DNA from: Anaerococcus mediterraneensis
GTDB taxonomy: Bacteria > Bacillota > Clostridia > Tissierellales > Peptoniphilaceae
Direction: 5' to 3'
Assembly (NCBI RefSeq): GCF_900128415.1
Contig: NZ_LT635772.1
Span: forward strand, 2,016,216-2,080,215
Length of the DNA: 64,000 nucleotides
Part shown: in pieces, positions 1-7,882 of the stretch
How the letters are laid out: each line of letters opens with the position of its first letter
Position numbering within the stretch: the first letter of the stretch is position 1
Notes under the pieces: model-generated
What the model saw: the letters and a program-made list of their open reading frames with translations, nothing else
Database searches by the model: none
What the model was told of the DNA's origin: nothing
Made by a program: the position numbers and the translations under genes

Positions 1-2053
1 CTGTGCCTATTCCAAATTTACCATAAACAAAGAAGCTTGCTAGTTGGTAGAAGATTAAGCTTACTATATAGGCAAAGCCCATTTGATAAGCAATAGTGAT
101 TGCTGTCCACTTATTGTCATCCATTTCTGTCTTGATAGCACCTACTGCTGCGAAACATGGCATGCAAAGCATGTTGAATAGCAAGAATGAATAACCTGCA
201 ACTGGTGTTCCTATTGCAGCGCCGAAAGCTTGAAGCAATTCTGGTGTATCTTCTGCAACCTCACTACCAAGGCCTAGAACAACGCCCATGGTAGAAACTA
301 CGTTCTCTTTTGCAACAAAACCTGATATTGTAGCAACTGTTGATTGCCAGCTTCCAAATCCTATTGGCCTAAAGATTACACCGATTACAGAACCTAATAC
401 AGCTATGATTGATCCTTCTGAGTTTTCTTCAATCAATTGTAATCTGAAGTTAAAGTTTGTTAAGAACCAAATTATGATAGATGATAGGAAGATTATTGTT
501 CCTGCTCTCTTAACATAGGCCTTAGACTTGTTATAAACGTCAGTTAAAACTGATTTTACTCTTGGTGCGTGGTATGGAGGAAGCTCCATGATAAATGGTG
601 CTGGTTCATCAGCTAGTTGTTTAAATTTCTTTAAGATAATACCAGAAAATACAATTGAAGCTATACCAATCGCATAGAATGAGAATGATACTAAGGCTCG
701 ATGTTCTGGGAAAAATGCACCTACGATTAGGGCAATTACTGGTAATTTTGCTGAACAAGGCATGAAAGTAGCTGTCATGATTGTAATCTTTCTATCTCTT
801 TCATTTTCGATTGTTCTTGATGCTTGGACACCTGGTACACCACATCCTGTTGCAACCATGGCTGGGATGAATGATTTACCTGATAGACCAAATCTTCTGA
901 AAAGTCTGTCCATGATGAAGGCAACCCTTGCCATATAACCTATATCTTCAAGTATTGATAATAGAGCAAATAGAACCATCATTTGTGGTAAGAATCCAAG
1001 TACTGCTCCCACACCTGCAAGTGCACCGTCAGTAACTAATGATTGGAGAACTGGGTTTATATTAGCTCCTTCCATCCAAGCACCAACTGCTGGTGTAAGT
1101 GTATCTTCAAAGAAGCCGTTAACTGCATCAGTACCCATAGTTCCTGGTGAATGTTCATAAACTGCACCGAAAAATACCAAAAACATTACAAGGGCAAAGA
1201 TTGGTAGACCTAAGATTCTACTAGTTACAATCTTATCAACCTTATCTGTTATAGATGGTTTTACAGGAGCCTTCACTAGAACCTTATCAGAAAGTTCAGC
1301 TAAATTCTCATACCTACCTGTAGTAATGATTGACTCGCAATCATCGTCTTCTTTTGCTTCAAAGTCATTTCTAATTTTTTCAATCTTAGCTAAAACATCA
1401 CTAGGAATTGTGATGTGGTTCATTGATTCATCATCATTTTCAAAAGCCTTAATGGAATAATACCTAGCAAAATCTTCTCCAACAATTGGTTTTAAGTCTT
1501 CTGAAATTGCTCCTAGAGCCTCTTCTAGTTCAGGACCAAACACCATAGTATTTGGTTTTTCTCCGCCCTTTACAAGCTCTAAGACTTTTTCGATTAATTT
1601 ATCAATACCTTTTTCCTTAGCTGCTATAGTTTCAACTATAGGGGCATTTATTTCCTTAGATAAAGCATCAACATCAATCTTATCTCCCTTGCTCCTTACT
1701 ATATCCATCATGTTTAGGGATATAAGCATTGGGATACCAAGCTCTGATAATTGGCTTGTAAGATATAAGTTTCTTACTAAGTTTGATCCGTCAACTAGGT
1801 TGATGATTAAATCTGGTTTTTCATTAAGGAGGTATTCCCTAGAAACAACTTCTTCCATAGTATATGGAGAAAGGGAATAAATTCCTGGTAAGTCTTCAAT
1901 AATAATGTCTTTGTGGCCTTTTAAAAGACCTTCTTTTTTATCTACGGTAACACCTGGCCAGTTACCTACCCTTTGATTTGAGCCTGTTAGGGCGTTGAAA
2001 AGGGTGGTTTTTCCTGAGTTAGGGTTACCTGCTAAAGCTACTCTAATTGTCAT
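1..2053 (-). CDS. feoB: Ferrous iron transport protein B, C-terminal end cut by the window edge
   Basis: Membrane GTPase that drives Fe2+ uptake. About 684 residues are visible from the ATG at 2053; the C-terminal end lies beyond position 1. The N-terminal G domain shows G1 (GNPNSGKTT, residues 9-17, Lys15), G3 (DLPG) and G4 (NMMD). The membrane part has the gate regions typical of FeoB, including a run with FLPQMMVLFALLSILEDIGY and a conserved GCGVPG motif, followed by a second gate domain. The start overlaps the end of feoA by four bases (ATGA), so the two are translationally coupled. Transcription comes from the Fur-like promoter near 2.57 kb. Identity is secure; only completeness is unknown. 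Confidence 0.95.
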   Translation of the reverse strand, partial: MTIRVALAGNPNSGKTTLFNALTGSNQRVGNWPGVTVDKKEGLLKGHKDIIIEDLPGIYSLSPYTMEEVVSREYLLNEKPDLIINLVDGSNLVRNLYLTSQLSELGIPMLISLNMMDIVRSKGDKIDVDALSKEINAPIVETIAAKEKGIDKLIEKVLELVKGGEKPNTMVFGPELEEALGAISEDLKPIVGEDFARYYSIKAFENDDESMNHITIPSDVLAKIEKIRNDFEAKEDDDCESIITTGRYENLAELSDKVLVKAPVKPSITDKVDKIVTSRILGLPIFALVMFLVFFGAVYEHSPGTMGTDAVNGFFEDTLTPAVGAWMEGANINPVLQSLVTDGALAGVGAVLGFLPQMMVLFALLSILEDIGYMARVAFIMDRLFRRFGLSGKSFIPAMVATGCGVPGVQASRTIENERDRKITIMTATFMPCSAKLPVIALIVGAFFPEHRALVSFSFYAIGIASIVFSGIILKKFKQLADEPAPFIMELPPYHAPRVKSVLTDVYNKSKAYVKRAGTIIFLSSIIIWFLTNFNFRLQLIEENSEGSIIAVLGSVIGVIFRPIGFGSWQSTVATISGFVAKENVVSTMGVVLGLGSEVAEDTPELLQAFGAAIGTPVAGYSFLLFNMLCMPCFAAVGAIKTEMDDNKWTAITIAYQMGFAYIVSLIFYQLASFFVYGKFGIGT

Positions 2054-2277
2054 ATTCTTTCCACACTTATATTCTTTGCGTCATCTTTTCTGATGCTTAG
2101 TTCGTATCCTCTTAAATTAATTTGAATAGGGTCTCCCAATGGAGCTACCTTTCTGATATAGATTTCAGTATTTTTTGTAATACCCATATCCATAATTCTC
2201 CTCTTGGTAGGTCCGTCTCCGCCCACCTTGGTTACCCTGACTGTGCTTTTTATAGGCACTTCATTCAAAAAACTCAT
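2050..2277 (-). CDS. feoA: FeoA domain protein
   Basis: A 75-residue SH3-like FeoA protein, the small cytoplasmic partner of FeoB. The pattern IKSTVRVTKVGGDG..RRIMDMGI....IYIRKVAPLGDPIQINLRGYELSIRK is the FeoA core, including the PLGDP.....GY.L.IR signature that ends most family members. It overlaps feoB by four bases downstream and shares a TAATG stop/start with the second FeoA-like gene upstream. A GAGAGG ribosome site precedes the start. It is the more canonical of the two FeoA copies. Confidence 0.93.
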   Translation of the reverse strand: MSFLNEVPIKSTVRVTKVGGDGPTKRRIMDMGITKNTEIYIRKVAPLGDPIQINLRGYELSIRKDDAKNISVERI

Positions 2278-2498
2278 TATGCAACCTCTCTTACAATAAT
2301 TTTTTGAGCCAAATCTTTATTGAGGGCAAACCTATTATCATCAATTGAAAATATATAGTTGACCCCATCAAAGCTTTGTACTCTGATTTGTCTTCCCTTC
2401 GCGAAACCTAAGTTGTTTAGGTGTTTGATGATTTTCTCATCACCCTTGAGCTTGATAACTTCTACCAAGGCCCCTTCGCTATAAAATGTGATAGGCAT
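2277..2498 (-). CDS. Second, divergent FeoA-like protein
   Basis: First gene of the feo operon, about 73 residues. The ATG at 2498 is chosen because AAAGGAG sits five bases upstream; a longer reading would need a TTG codon lying upstream of that ribosome site. It has FeoA-like features (L.NLGFAKGRQIRVQSFDG.NYIFSIDDNRFALNKDLAQKI) but lacks the PLGDP motif of its neighbour. It may form a heteromeric FeoA pair or work on the FeoB G domain. Tandem FeoA genes before FeoB occur in other Firmicutes; the split of roles between them cannot be read from the sequence. Confidence 0.85.
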   Translation of the reverse strand: MPITFYSEGALVEVIKLKGDEKIIKHLNNLGFAKGRQIRVQSFDGVNYIFSIDDNRFALNKDLAQKIIVREVA

Positions 2499-2560
2499 AT
2501 ATACTCCTTTACACAACTATGTATATAGTAATACAGATTATTAATATCTCTTACACATCT

Positions 2561-2589
2561 AATATATCATAGCAGATAATGAATATCAA
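2561..2589 (-). promoter_or_regulatory. Promoter of the feo operon with overlapping Fur-like box
   Basis: On the minus strand there is a -35 TTGATA (2584-2589) and a -10 TATATT (2561-2566) with a 17-base spacer. A 7-1-7 Fur-type palindrome, AGATAATGAATATCA at 2574-2588, matches 12 of the 14 defined positions of TGATAATNATTATCA and overlaps the -35 and spacer. A weaker related site follows near 2598. Iron-dependent repression by Fur is inferred from this position. Confidence 0.65.
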
Positions 2590-2724
2590 TACTATTTGAT
2601 AATAATAATTGATATTCTTTGTCAATCTTTTGTGTTTCTTTACATGAAAACGTTTTATTTTTAAATAATGCAGGTTTTTTTTAATTTGATATAATAATTA
2701 TAAGAAAACAGATAAGGAGATAAA

Positions 2725-3738
2725 ATGTATTTTTTTGTAAATGACTACAACTCTATAGCCTATCCACAGATCTTGGATAAGCTAAGGGAAAAACTAGATG
2801 AGAAAAACCCAGGCTACGGTTTTGATGACTACACAAAAAAAGCTACTGACCTCATAAAGAAAGCCTTGGGAGATGATGAATGCCATATATATTTCTTGCC
2901 AGGGGGTACTAGCGCCAATATCATAGGGGCGGCTTGCGGGATGCGCCAGCAAGATTCGATTTTTTCTGCAAGAACCGGCCACATCCAAGGCCACGAAGCA
3001 GGATCTATTGAGGCAACTGGCATAAAAATCGAGCTCATAGACACCCTTGATGGCAAGCTTACGAGAAAATCCCTAGAAAAAGCCTACAAAAATTTTGATA
3101 CAGAATATGTGACTGTCCCAAAAAAAGTTTATATTTCAAATACTACAGAGCTTGGAACAGTCTATAAAAAAGATCAGCTAAGAGAAATCTATGATTTTTG
3201 CAAGGAAAATGACCTCTATCTTTTTATAGATGGGGCCAGAATAGCAGCAGCTCTGGCATCCGATCAAGCTGACTACAGCCTAAAAGACCTGACAAGCTTG
3301 TGCGATATTTTCTATTTAGGAGGGACAAAAGCTGGCCTACCTTTTGGTGAGGCCCTAGTTGTCAAAAACCCTGACCTAAACAAAAATATTATAAACCTCA
3401 TAAAGCAAAAAGGCTTTCTTTTGGCCAAGGGCTTTGTTTCTGGCCTAATTTGGGAAAGTGTTTTTGAAAAAGAAGATTTTTACCTAGAAGGCTCCAAAAA
3501 AGCCTACAAAATGGCAAAAATTTTGGCCGAAGGCCTAGTGGAAAAAGGCTACAAACTAGCCTACCCCTTTGAGTCTAATCAAATTTTTGTAAGAGTCGAT
3601 GAAAAAGCCTACGAAAAATTCTCAAAAATTGCACAATTTGAAATAATGTCAGAAGAAGACGGCGAAAAGATAATAAGGCTGGTCACATCTTTTAGGACAG
3701 AAAAAGAAGAAGTTGAGGGATTTTTAGACCAAATATAA
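2725..3738 (+). CDS. Low-specificity L-threonine aldolase family protein
   Basis: A PLP enzyme of the beta-eliminating lyase/threonine aldolase family, expected to split L-threonine or allo-threonine into glycine and acetaldehyde. The 337-residue length fits. Key features are GGTSANI (residues 60-66, cofactor phosphate region), FIDGARI (Asp169 to pair with the PLP nitrogen, Arg172) and YLGGTKAG with the probable PLP lysine Lys202. AGGAG lies six bases before the ATG. The gene stands alone, divergent from feo, and is followed by repeat DNA. Exact substrate is not shown. Confidence 0.88.
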   Translation: MYFFVNDYNSIAYPQILDKLREKLDEKNPGYGFDDYTKKATDLIKKALGDDECHIYFLPGGTSANIIGAACGMRQQDSIFSARTGHIQGHEAGSIEATGIKIELIDTLDGKLTRKSLEKAYKNFDTEYVTVPKKVYISNTTELGTVYKKDQLREIYDFCKENDLYLFIDGARIAAALASDQADYSLKDLTSLCDIFYLGGTKAGLPFGEALVVKNPDLNKNIINLIKQKGFLLAKGFVSGLIWESVFEKEDFYLEGSKKAYKMAKILAEGLVEKGYKLAYPFESNQIFVRVDEKAYEKFSKIAQFEIMSEEDGEKIIRLVTSFRTEKEEVEGFLDQI

Positions 3739-3764
3739 AAAACACAACAAGATTTAGGAAAATA

Positions 3765-3951
3765 AAAAAAGCCCCTATGGGCTTACAGGCTGTTGACAAA
3801 GTTACAAAAACATTCGATTTAAAAAATAAAATGTGAACAGCCAACAAACAAATCTCCAATTCATTGGATTCCTCGTCGAAGCCTATAGCTTCTCTGTCGG
3901 AATGACGTTGGATTATATACTTTGTCTACGTTCTGAAAGCCCTATGGCTTA
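3765..3951. repeat. Small interspersed element 1, inverted ends of about 35 bp
   Basis: The left end reads AAGCCCCTATGGGCTT then ACAGGCTGTTGACAAAGTT. The right end is its imperfect reverse complement (ACTTTGTCTACGTTCTG then AAAGCCCTATGGCTT at 3920-3951). Each end also forms a small GCCC/GGGC hairpin. The interior holds one GATTCCTCGTCG...CGGAATGAC repeat. No coding potential is seen. A longer relative lies at 4299-4536. Confidence 0.6.
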
Positions 3952-3989
3952 ATAATGAAAAAAACTCTTTACCGAAATTGGTTTATAAT

Positions 3990-4200
3990 GAGATCTCTCG
4001 ACTACGCTCGGTATAAGGGAGGGGTTTCGATTAAAGCCCTAGCCCATAACTTCCCTTGTTTCAAATAAAAGCTTTGCCACACTTTCCCTTGTTTCGACTA
4101 AGGGGCACAAGCCCGCTTGGAGAAATCTCTTTTTACAAAGTATTTTTTATATAAAAGTAGATTTCTCGACCAGGCTTAAACTTTGCTCGAAAAAGGGTGT
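3990..4200. repeat. Cluster of short interspersed palindromic repeats
   Basis: Contains pieces of the CTCGACTACGCTCG..ATAAGG and TTTCGACTAAGGGGC..AAGCCCGC..GGAGAAATCT repeat families that recur in most large intergenic gaps of this window. No gene is visible in 3739-4534. Confidence 0.6.
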
Positions 4201-4298
4201 GGTGCTTCAGTCCATTTAGAAAAGTGGTAGTGCTCAACTATACTCTTATTATAGCCAGTAATGCCACCCCCCTATAATATTTCTTTTCTAACAATCCA

Positions 4299-4536
4299 AG
4301 CCCACTTAGGGCTTTCAGGCTGTTGACAAAGTTACAAAATCCAAAAGTAAGCGTTCCGTTCGGAAGAAATTGTAAGAAATTCAAATTGAAATAATCCGCC
4401 CGTAAATCGCACTGTTTGAGCGACAGCGAGTTTGCGATTTACAGGATTATGAAATTTAGAATTTCACAATTTCTGTAGTCGGATAAGCGTTTTTGAATTT
4501 TGTCTACGTTCTGCAAGCCCACCAAGGGCTTTTTTT
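4299..4536. repeat. Small interspersed element 2, same ends as element 1
   Basis: Begins AAGCCCACTTAGGGCTT then TCAGGCTGTTGACAAAGTT and ends TTTGTCTACGTTCTGC then AAGCCCACCAAGGGCTT, again inverted copies. The interior has an AAATCGCA..TTTGCGATTT stem around a GAGCGACAGCGAG loop, also seen inside the larger elements near 37-60 kb. Its last hairpin plus T-run (4515-4536) reads as a plus-strand terminator that overlaps the stop codon of the permease gene. Confidence 0.6.
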
Positions 4537-5797
4537 ATTCGTTTGTAAGTTTTAGCTTCTTTAAAAGTGTCATAAAGGCTGAAAGCACAACTGCCACAAC
4601 AGATGCGAGTACCATGCCTGAAAGCTCTATTGATCCAAACTTGATAGACAAACCAGAAAGACCAGCTATAAATATAACTGAAGTTAAAACTAAATTCATT
4701 GATTTTGAGTAGTCAACTTTCTGATCTACAAGTAGTCTGATCCCGCTAGTACCTATCATCCCATAAAGTAGAAATGTAACTCCACCTATGACATTGCCTG
4801 GAATAGTTGAGATAAAGGCAGCTAGAGGGCCAAAAAATGCCATAAGGATAGAAACTATAGCAGCTCCTCCTATAACCTGGACTGAGTAGACGCCTGTGAT
4901 TGCCATTACTCCAATATTTTCTCCATAGGTTGTAGTTGGTACACCACCTACAAGACCTGATAAGGCTGTGGAGAAATTATCGGCAAAAATCGACCTGTGG
5001 AGGCCTGGATCTTTTAAAAGGTCCCTTCCAACTATATTTGATGTTACAACCTGGTGGCTGATATGCTCACTTGTTATAACTAGAATGACTGGCAGCATGG
5101 CAAGAATTGCCTCAAGAGAAAACTTTGCCATGTGGAAATTTGGCATGGTAAATAATTTTGCCTGTAAAACTGGAGTAAAATCAACCATATCAAAAAATAC
5201 TGCTCCTATATAGCCTACAACTATGGCTATCAAGATTGGAATAGTTGAGAAAAACCCTTTGAAAGCAACAGATCCTATTATGGCCGTAAGAAGGGTTATA
5301 GCAAAAACTATAAAGTCCTTGGCCTGGGCCGTGTCTGTCATGAGGTTAGCTCCTATGGCCCCACCTGTGACAGTATTGCCTGCTAACTCAAAACCTATTA
5401 GGGCAACAACAGCTCCCATAGCTGCTGGTGGCAAGACTATATCTATCCATTTGATACCAAATTTATAAATAATATAGGATAAGACACAGCCGAGGATTCC
5501 AACTACAACAAAAGCACCCTGAGCGTATTCAAATCCTTGAGTTGCGATAATAGCAGTACCTGGTGCTAAAAACGCAAACGAAGAACCCAAATAAGCCGGT
5601 GCCTTGCCTTTGGTTATAAGTATAAATAATAGGGTGCCGATTCCATTCATCAAAAGAACAATACCTGGATTAATTTGAAATAAAATTGGAACCAAAACAG
5701 ATGCCCCAAACATTGCAAAAGTGTGTTGCAAAGAAAGTGGCAAGAGGAGTTTACCTGGGACCTTATCATCTATGTGATAAATTCTTTTTTCTTTCAT
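4535..5797 (-). CDS. Uracil/xanthine permease (NCS2 family), UraA-like
   Basis: A nucleobase:cation symporter of about 420 residues with many hydrophobic segments (12-14 expected). The N-terminus PGKLLLPLSLQHTFAMFGAS and the later ITSEHISHQ and GGVPTTTYGENIG motifs are hallmarks of UraA-type uracil permeases. The ATG at 5797 is chosen over a longer TTG start because AAAGGAA precedes it. It is a single gene with a long leader of about 165 bases that carries three copies of a 17-base motif. Uracil is the likely substrate, xanthine an alternative. No pyrimidine genes are adjacent. Confidence 0.88.
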   Translation of the reverse strand: MKEKRIYHIDDKVPGKLLLPLSLQHTFAMFGASVLVPILFQINPGIVLLMNGIGTLLFILITKGKAPAYLGSSFAFLAPGTAIIATQGFEYAQGAFVVVGILGCVLSYIIYKFGIKWIDIVLPPAAMGAVVALIGFELAGNTVTGGAIGANLMTDTAQAKDFIVFAITLLTAIIGSVAFKGFFSTIPILIAIVVGYIGAVFFDMVDFTPVLQAKLFTMPNFHMAKFSLEAILAMLPVILVITSEHISHQVVTSNIVGRDLLKDPGLHRSIFADNFSTALSGLVGGVPTTTYGENIGVMAITGVYSVQVIGGAAIVSILMAFFGPLAAFISTIPGNVIGGVTFLLYGMIGTSGIRLLVDQKVDYSKSMNLVLTSVIFIAGLSGLSIKFGSIELSGMVLASVVAVVLSAFMTLLKKLKLTNE

Positions 5798-5827
5798 AAA
5801 ATTTCCTTTCTTTTTTGTGCTAATTTT

Positions 5828-5923
5828 AGGCAAAAAAAATTTGTATTTGCCATTTTGGGCAAAAAAATTTTGTAAGCTAAAATTTTTATCTCAGCCTACT
5901 GTTTTTGGGCAAAATTTTTTTGT
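5828..5923 (-). promoter_or_regulatory. Permease leader with three 17-base repeats
   Basis: Plus-strand copies AGGCAAAAAAAATTTGT (5828-5844), GGGCAAAAAAATTTTGT (5857-5873) and GGGCAAAATTTTTTTGT (5907-5923) lie between promoter and start codon. A GTGG..CCAC hairpin follows the third. They could be sites for a regulator or parts of an RNA switch; no known riboswitch or PyrR loop is recognised. Confidence 0.4.
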
Positions 5924-5967
5924 GGTTTTACCCACAAAGCCTAAAACTAATTTTTTTTACCTATATT

Positions 5968-5995
5968 AGGATACTAGCAAAAAAACATATGTCAA
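5968..5995 (-). promoter_or_regulatory. Promoter of the permease gene
   Basis: Minus-strand -35 TTGACA (5990-5995, full match) and -10 TATCCT (5968-5973) with a 16-base spacer, giving a 5' leader of about 165 bases. Confidence 0.5.
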
Positions 5996-6001
5996 TACTA
6001 A

Positions 6002-6028
6002 AATAAAAACTCCTGCCTAAACAGGAGT
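6002..6028 (-). terminator. Terminator of the small membrane protein gene
   Basis: A 7-bp stem ACTCCTG/CAGGAGT with a 6-base loop is followed on the minus strand by a T-rich run, just after the stop codon at 6034. Confidence 0.75.
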
Positions 6029-6033
6029 CCTTA

Positions 6034-6324
6034 TTATTTTAATTTTTCGCTACCATTGATCAAATCTTCAAAATCGTCTTTGGCTTTGGCAGCCTTGTTT
6101 TTTACATTGTCTACGCCTTCTTTGACTTGGTCTTTGTTTTTCTTTAGCAAATGTGCGCTAGCACCCGCTACAAAAAGTCCCAAAGCTAGTCTAGAAAGTG
6201 GATTTGCTCTTTTTTTGTTTTTACCAAACATAGATCCTCCCTTATTTTTTGTATGTCTTCTAAAACTATCCCCTGCTAGGGCACTTGCACCCTTAGCAAG
6301 TAGCAATGTCTTTATCAAATTCAT
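6034..6324 (-). CDS. Small lysine-rich membrane-associated protein, unknown function
   Basis: 96 residues with two short hydrophobic stretches (near residues 4-17 and 45-60) separated by a basic segment, then a charged helical tail (VKEGVDNVKNKAAKAKDDFEDL) resembling YtxH/stress-type tails. An AGAGG site precedes the ATG. It is monocistronic with its own terminator. I do not recognise a named family. Confidence 0.7.
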   Translation of the reverse strand: MNLIKTLLLAKGASALAGDSFRRHTKNKGGSMFGKNKKRANPLSRLALGLFVAGASAHLLKKNKDQVKEGVDNVKNKAAKAKDDFEDLINGSEKLK

Positions 6325-6370
6325 CTAATCGCCTCTTTTCTCTTTGAGTATATTTTATATATACCCAAAA

Positions 6371-7585
6371 TCAATCACATCTAACAAGTGGCATAGACAT
6401 ACATCTTGGGCCGCCCCTACCTACGGTTAGGGTTGAGGAATCTAGTTTTATAACCTCTACATCATTTAGCTCTAGCATCCTATTTGTAACATTGTTTCTC
6501 TTATAAACTATGACTTTGCCTGGGGCTATAGCTAGGGTGTTGGACCCATCTGTCCATTGTTCACGAAGGGCTGCTATTGGATCTCCTCCCCCACAAGGAA
6601 GCAAGTTTATCTTATCTAATCCAAGGGCATCTTTTAAAAGATCATCCAAGGTCTTATCCATGGCTTCTGATACAATTTCCCCATCACGGGCCCTAAAACT
6701 TATGGCATGGAAGGAACTTATTATGCCTGGGTGGTAGGTAAAGGTATCAAAGTCTATCTGGGTAAAGACAGTATCTAGGTGCATATAGGCCCTTTCATTT
6801 GGGATATTTACAGCTAGGACCTCTTCTATTTTGTTATCCTCATCTAGGATTAGATTTTTTGCCAAGGCCTTGATAGCGTCTATCTCTGTCCTCTGGCTGA
6901 TCCCTACCATGATGAGATTTTCATTTATATTTAGGATGTCACCGCCCTCTATGTGGTGGTCCTTATCCCTACCATAATAATTTTTTGTCCCCTTGTAGGT
7001 TGGGTGGTAGTTAAAGATATAATCAGCGTATATGGTCTCCCTAGACCTTGTTACAGAATACATCTTGTTTATAGAAACCCCACCTGCTATAGATGAGAAA
7101 GGATCTCTTGTAAAATATAAGTTTGGCATAGGATTTATAGCATTGTAATTGCCGTGACTTACAACCCTATCTTTTAGGTGGTTGAAGGCATCAATCTCGC
7201 TAAGGGTAATACCTGACATGGTTTTTTCTACAAAAGTTTTATCATCCTTTATAGATTTTAAAAGGTCAAAAGACTCCTTGTAGATGCTTTCATTGACAAT
7301 GCCAGCTTCTTTTAGGTATTGGTCCAAAAACTTTGCCCTAAGACCCTCATTTGCTTTTAGACTTTCTGCCATGAGGTCCTCTAGGTAGACCACCTCAACC
7401 CCATTTTGCCTAAAAATTTCTGCAAAGACATCATGCTCTTCCCTGGCCTTGTCCAAGTCTGGTATATCATCAAACAAAAGCTCATCCAATAAATTTGGAG
7501 TCAAATTCAAAAGCTCTTCGCCAGGCCTATGAACCATAACAGTTTTTAAGGTCTTGATCTCATTGTTTACATTGATTTTTCTCAT
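6371..7585 (-). CDS. arcA: Arginine deiminase
   Basis: Hydrolyses arginine to citrulline and ammonia, first step of the arginine deiminase pathway that yields ATP and neutralises acid. At 404 residues it is full length. Seen motifs: FTRDPF, HIEGGDIL, a GGGDP segment, and the C-terminal catalytic loop GRGGPRCMSMP with the nucleophile Cys395. AGGAG lies six bases before the ATG. arcB, arcC and arcD are not adjacent here, so the rest of the pathway must be elsewhere or be missing. Confidence 0.96.
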   Translation of the reverse strand: MRKINVNNEIKTLKTVMVHRPGEELLNLTPNLLDELLFDDIPDLDKAREEHDVFAEIFRQNGVEVVYLEDLMAESLKANEGLRAKFLDQYLKEAGIVNESIYKESFDLLKSIKDDKTFVEKTMSGITLSEIDAFNHLKDRVVSHGNYNAINPMPNLYFTRDPFSSIAGGVSINKMYSVTRSRETIYADYIFNYHPTYKGTKNYYGRDKDHHIEGGDILNINENLIMVGISQRTEIDAIKALAKNLILDEDNKIEEVLAVNIPNERAYMHLDTVFTQIDFDTFTYHPGIISSFHAISFRARDGEIVSEAMDKTLDDLLKDALGLDKINLLPCGGGDPIAALREQWTDGSNTLAIAPGKVIVYKRNNVTNRMLELNDVEVIKLDSSTLTVGRGGPRCMSMPLVRCD

Positions 7586-7849
7586 AAAAAACTCCTAAAA
7601 TTTCTTTAAAAAAAGGGCCTAATGCATAAAAGCAAAAGTCCCTATTATCAATCGGCAATCCCGCCAATATCTTTAATTGTCTTAAAAATATTATAATCCT
7701 AAAAAATTAATATGCTAGAATTGTTATTATTTTAACAATTTTTACAAATTATAAAAAATATACAATTACTTATTAATAAAAAATCCTAATAGAAGGCATT
7801 GGTCTATAGCTATTATAGACCTTGTCAAAATCATTCAGTTAAATACCCA
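7586..7849. other. AT-rich gap upstream of arcA
   Basis: No gene seen. The stretch is very AT-rich with short inverted runs (TTGTTATTATTTTAACAA near 7720) that could include the arcA promoter and regulatory sites, but no clear ArgR box or CcpA site is recognised. Confidence 0.4.
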
Positions 7850-7873
7850 CAAAAAAAGAAGAGCCTAAGCTCT
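7850..7873 (-). terminator. Terminator of the ABC importer operon
   Basis: A 5-bp stem AGAGC/GCTCT (7860-7873) followed on the minus strand by TTCTTTTTTTG, directly after the ugpB-like stop codon. Confidence 0.75.
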
Positions 7874-7882
7874 CCTTTTGTT

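Noticed and set aside
5797..5995. PyrR-type attenuator or purine riboswitch upstream of the permease
   Set aside because: Only an AGGCTGAGA fragment resembles a PyrR loop. No antiterminator/terminator pair and no purine aptamer core could be found.
7690..7800. ArgR box upstream of arcA
   Set aside because: The region is extremely AT-rich and partial matches appear everywhere; no convincing paired site stands out.
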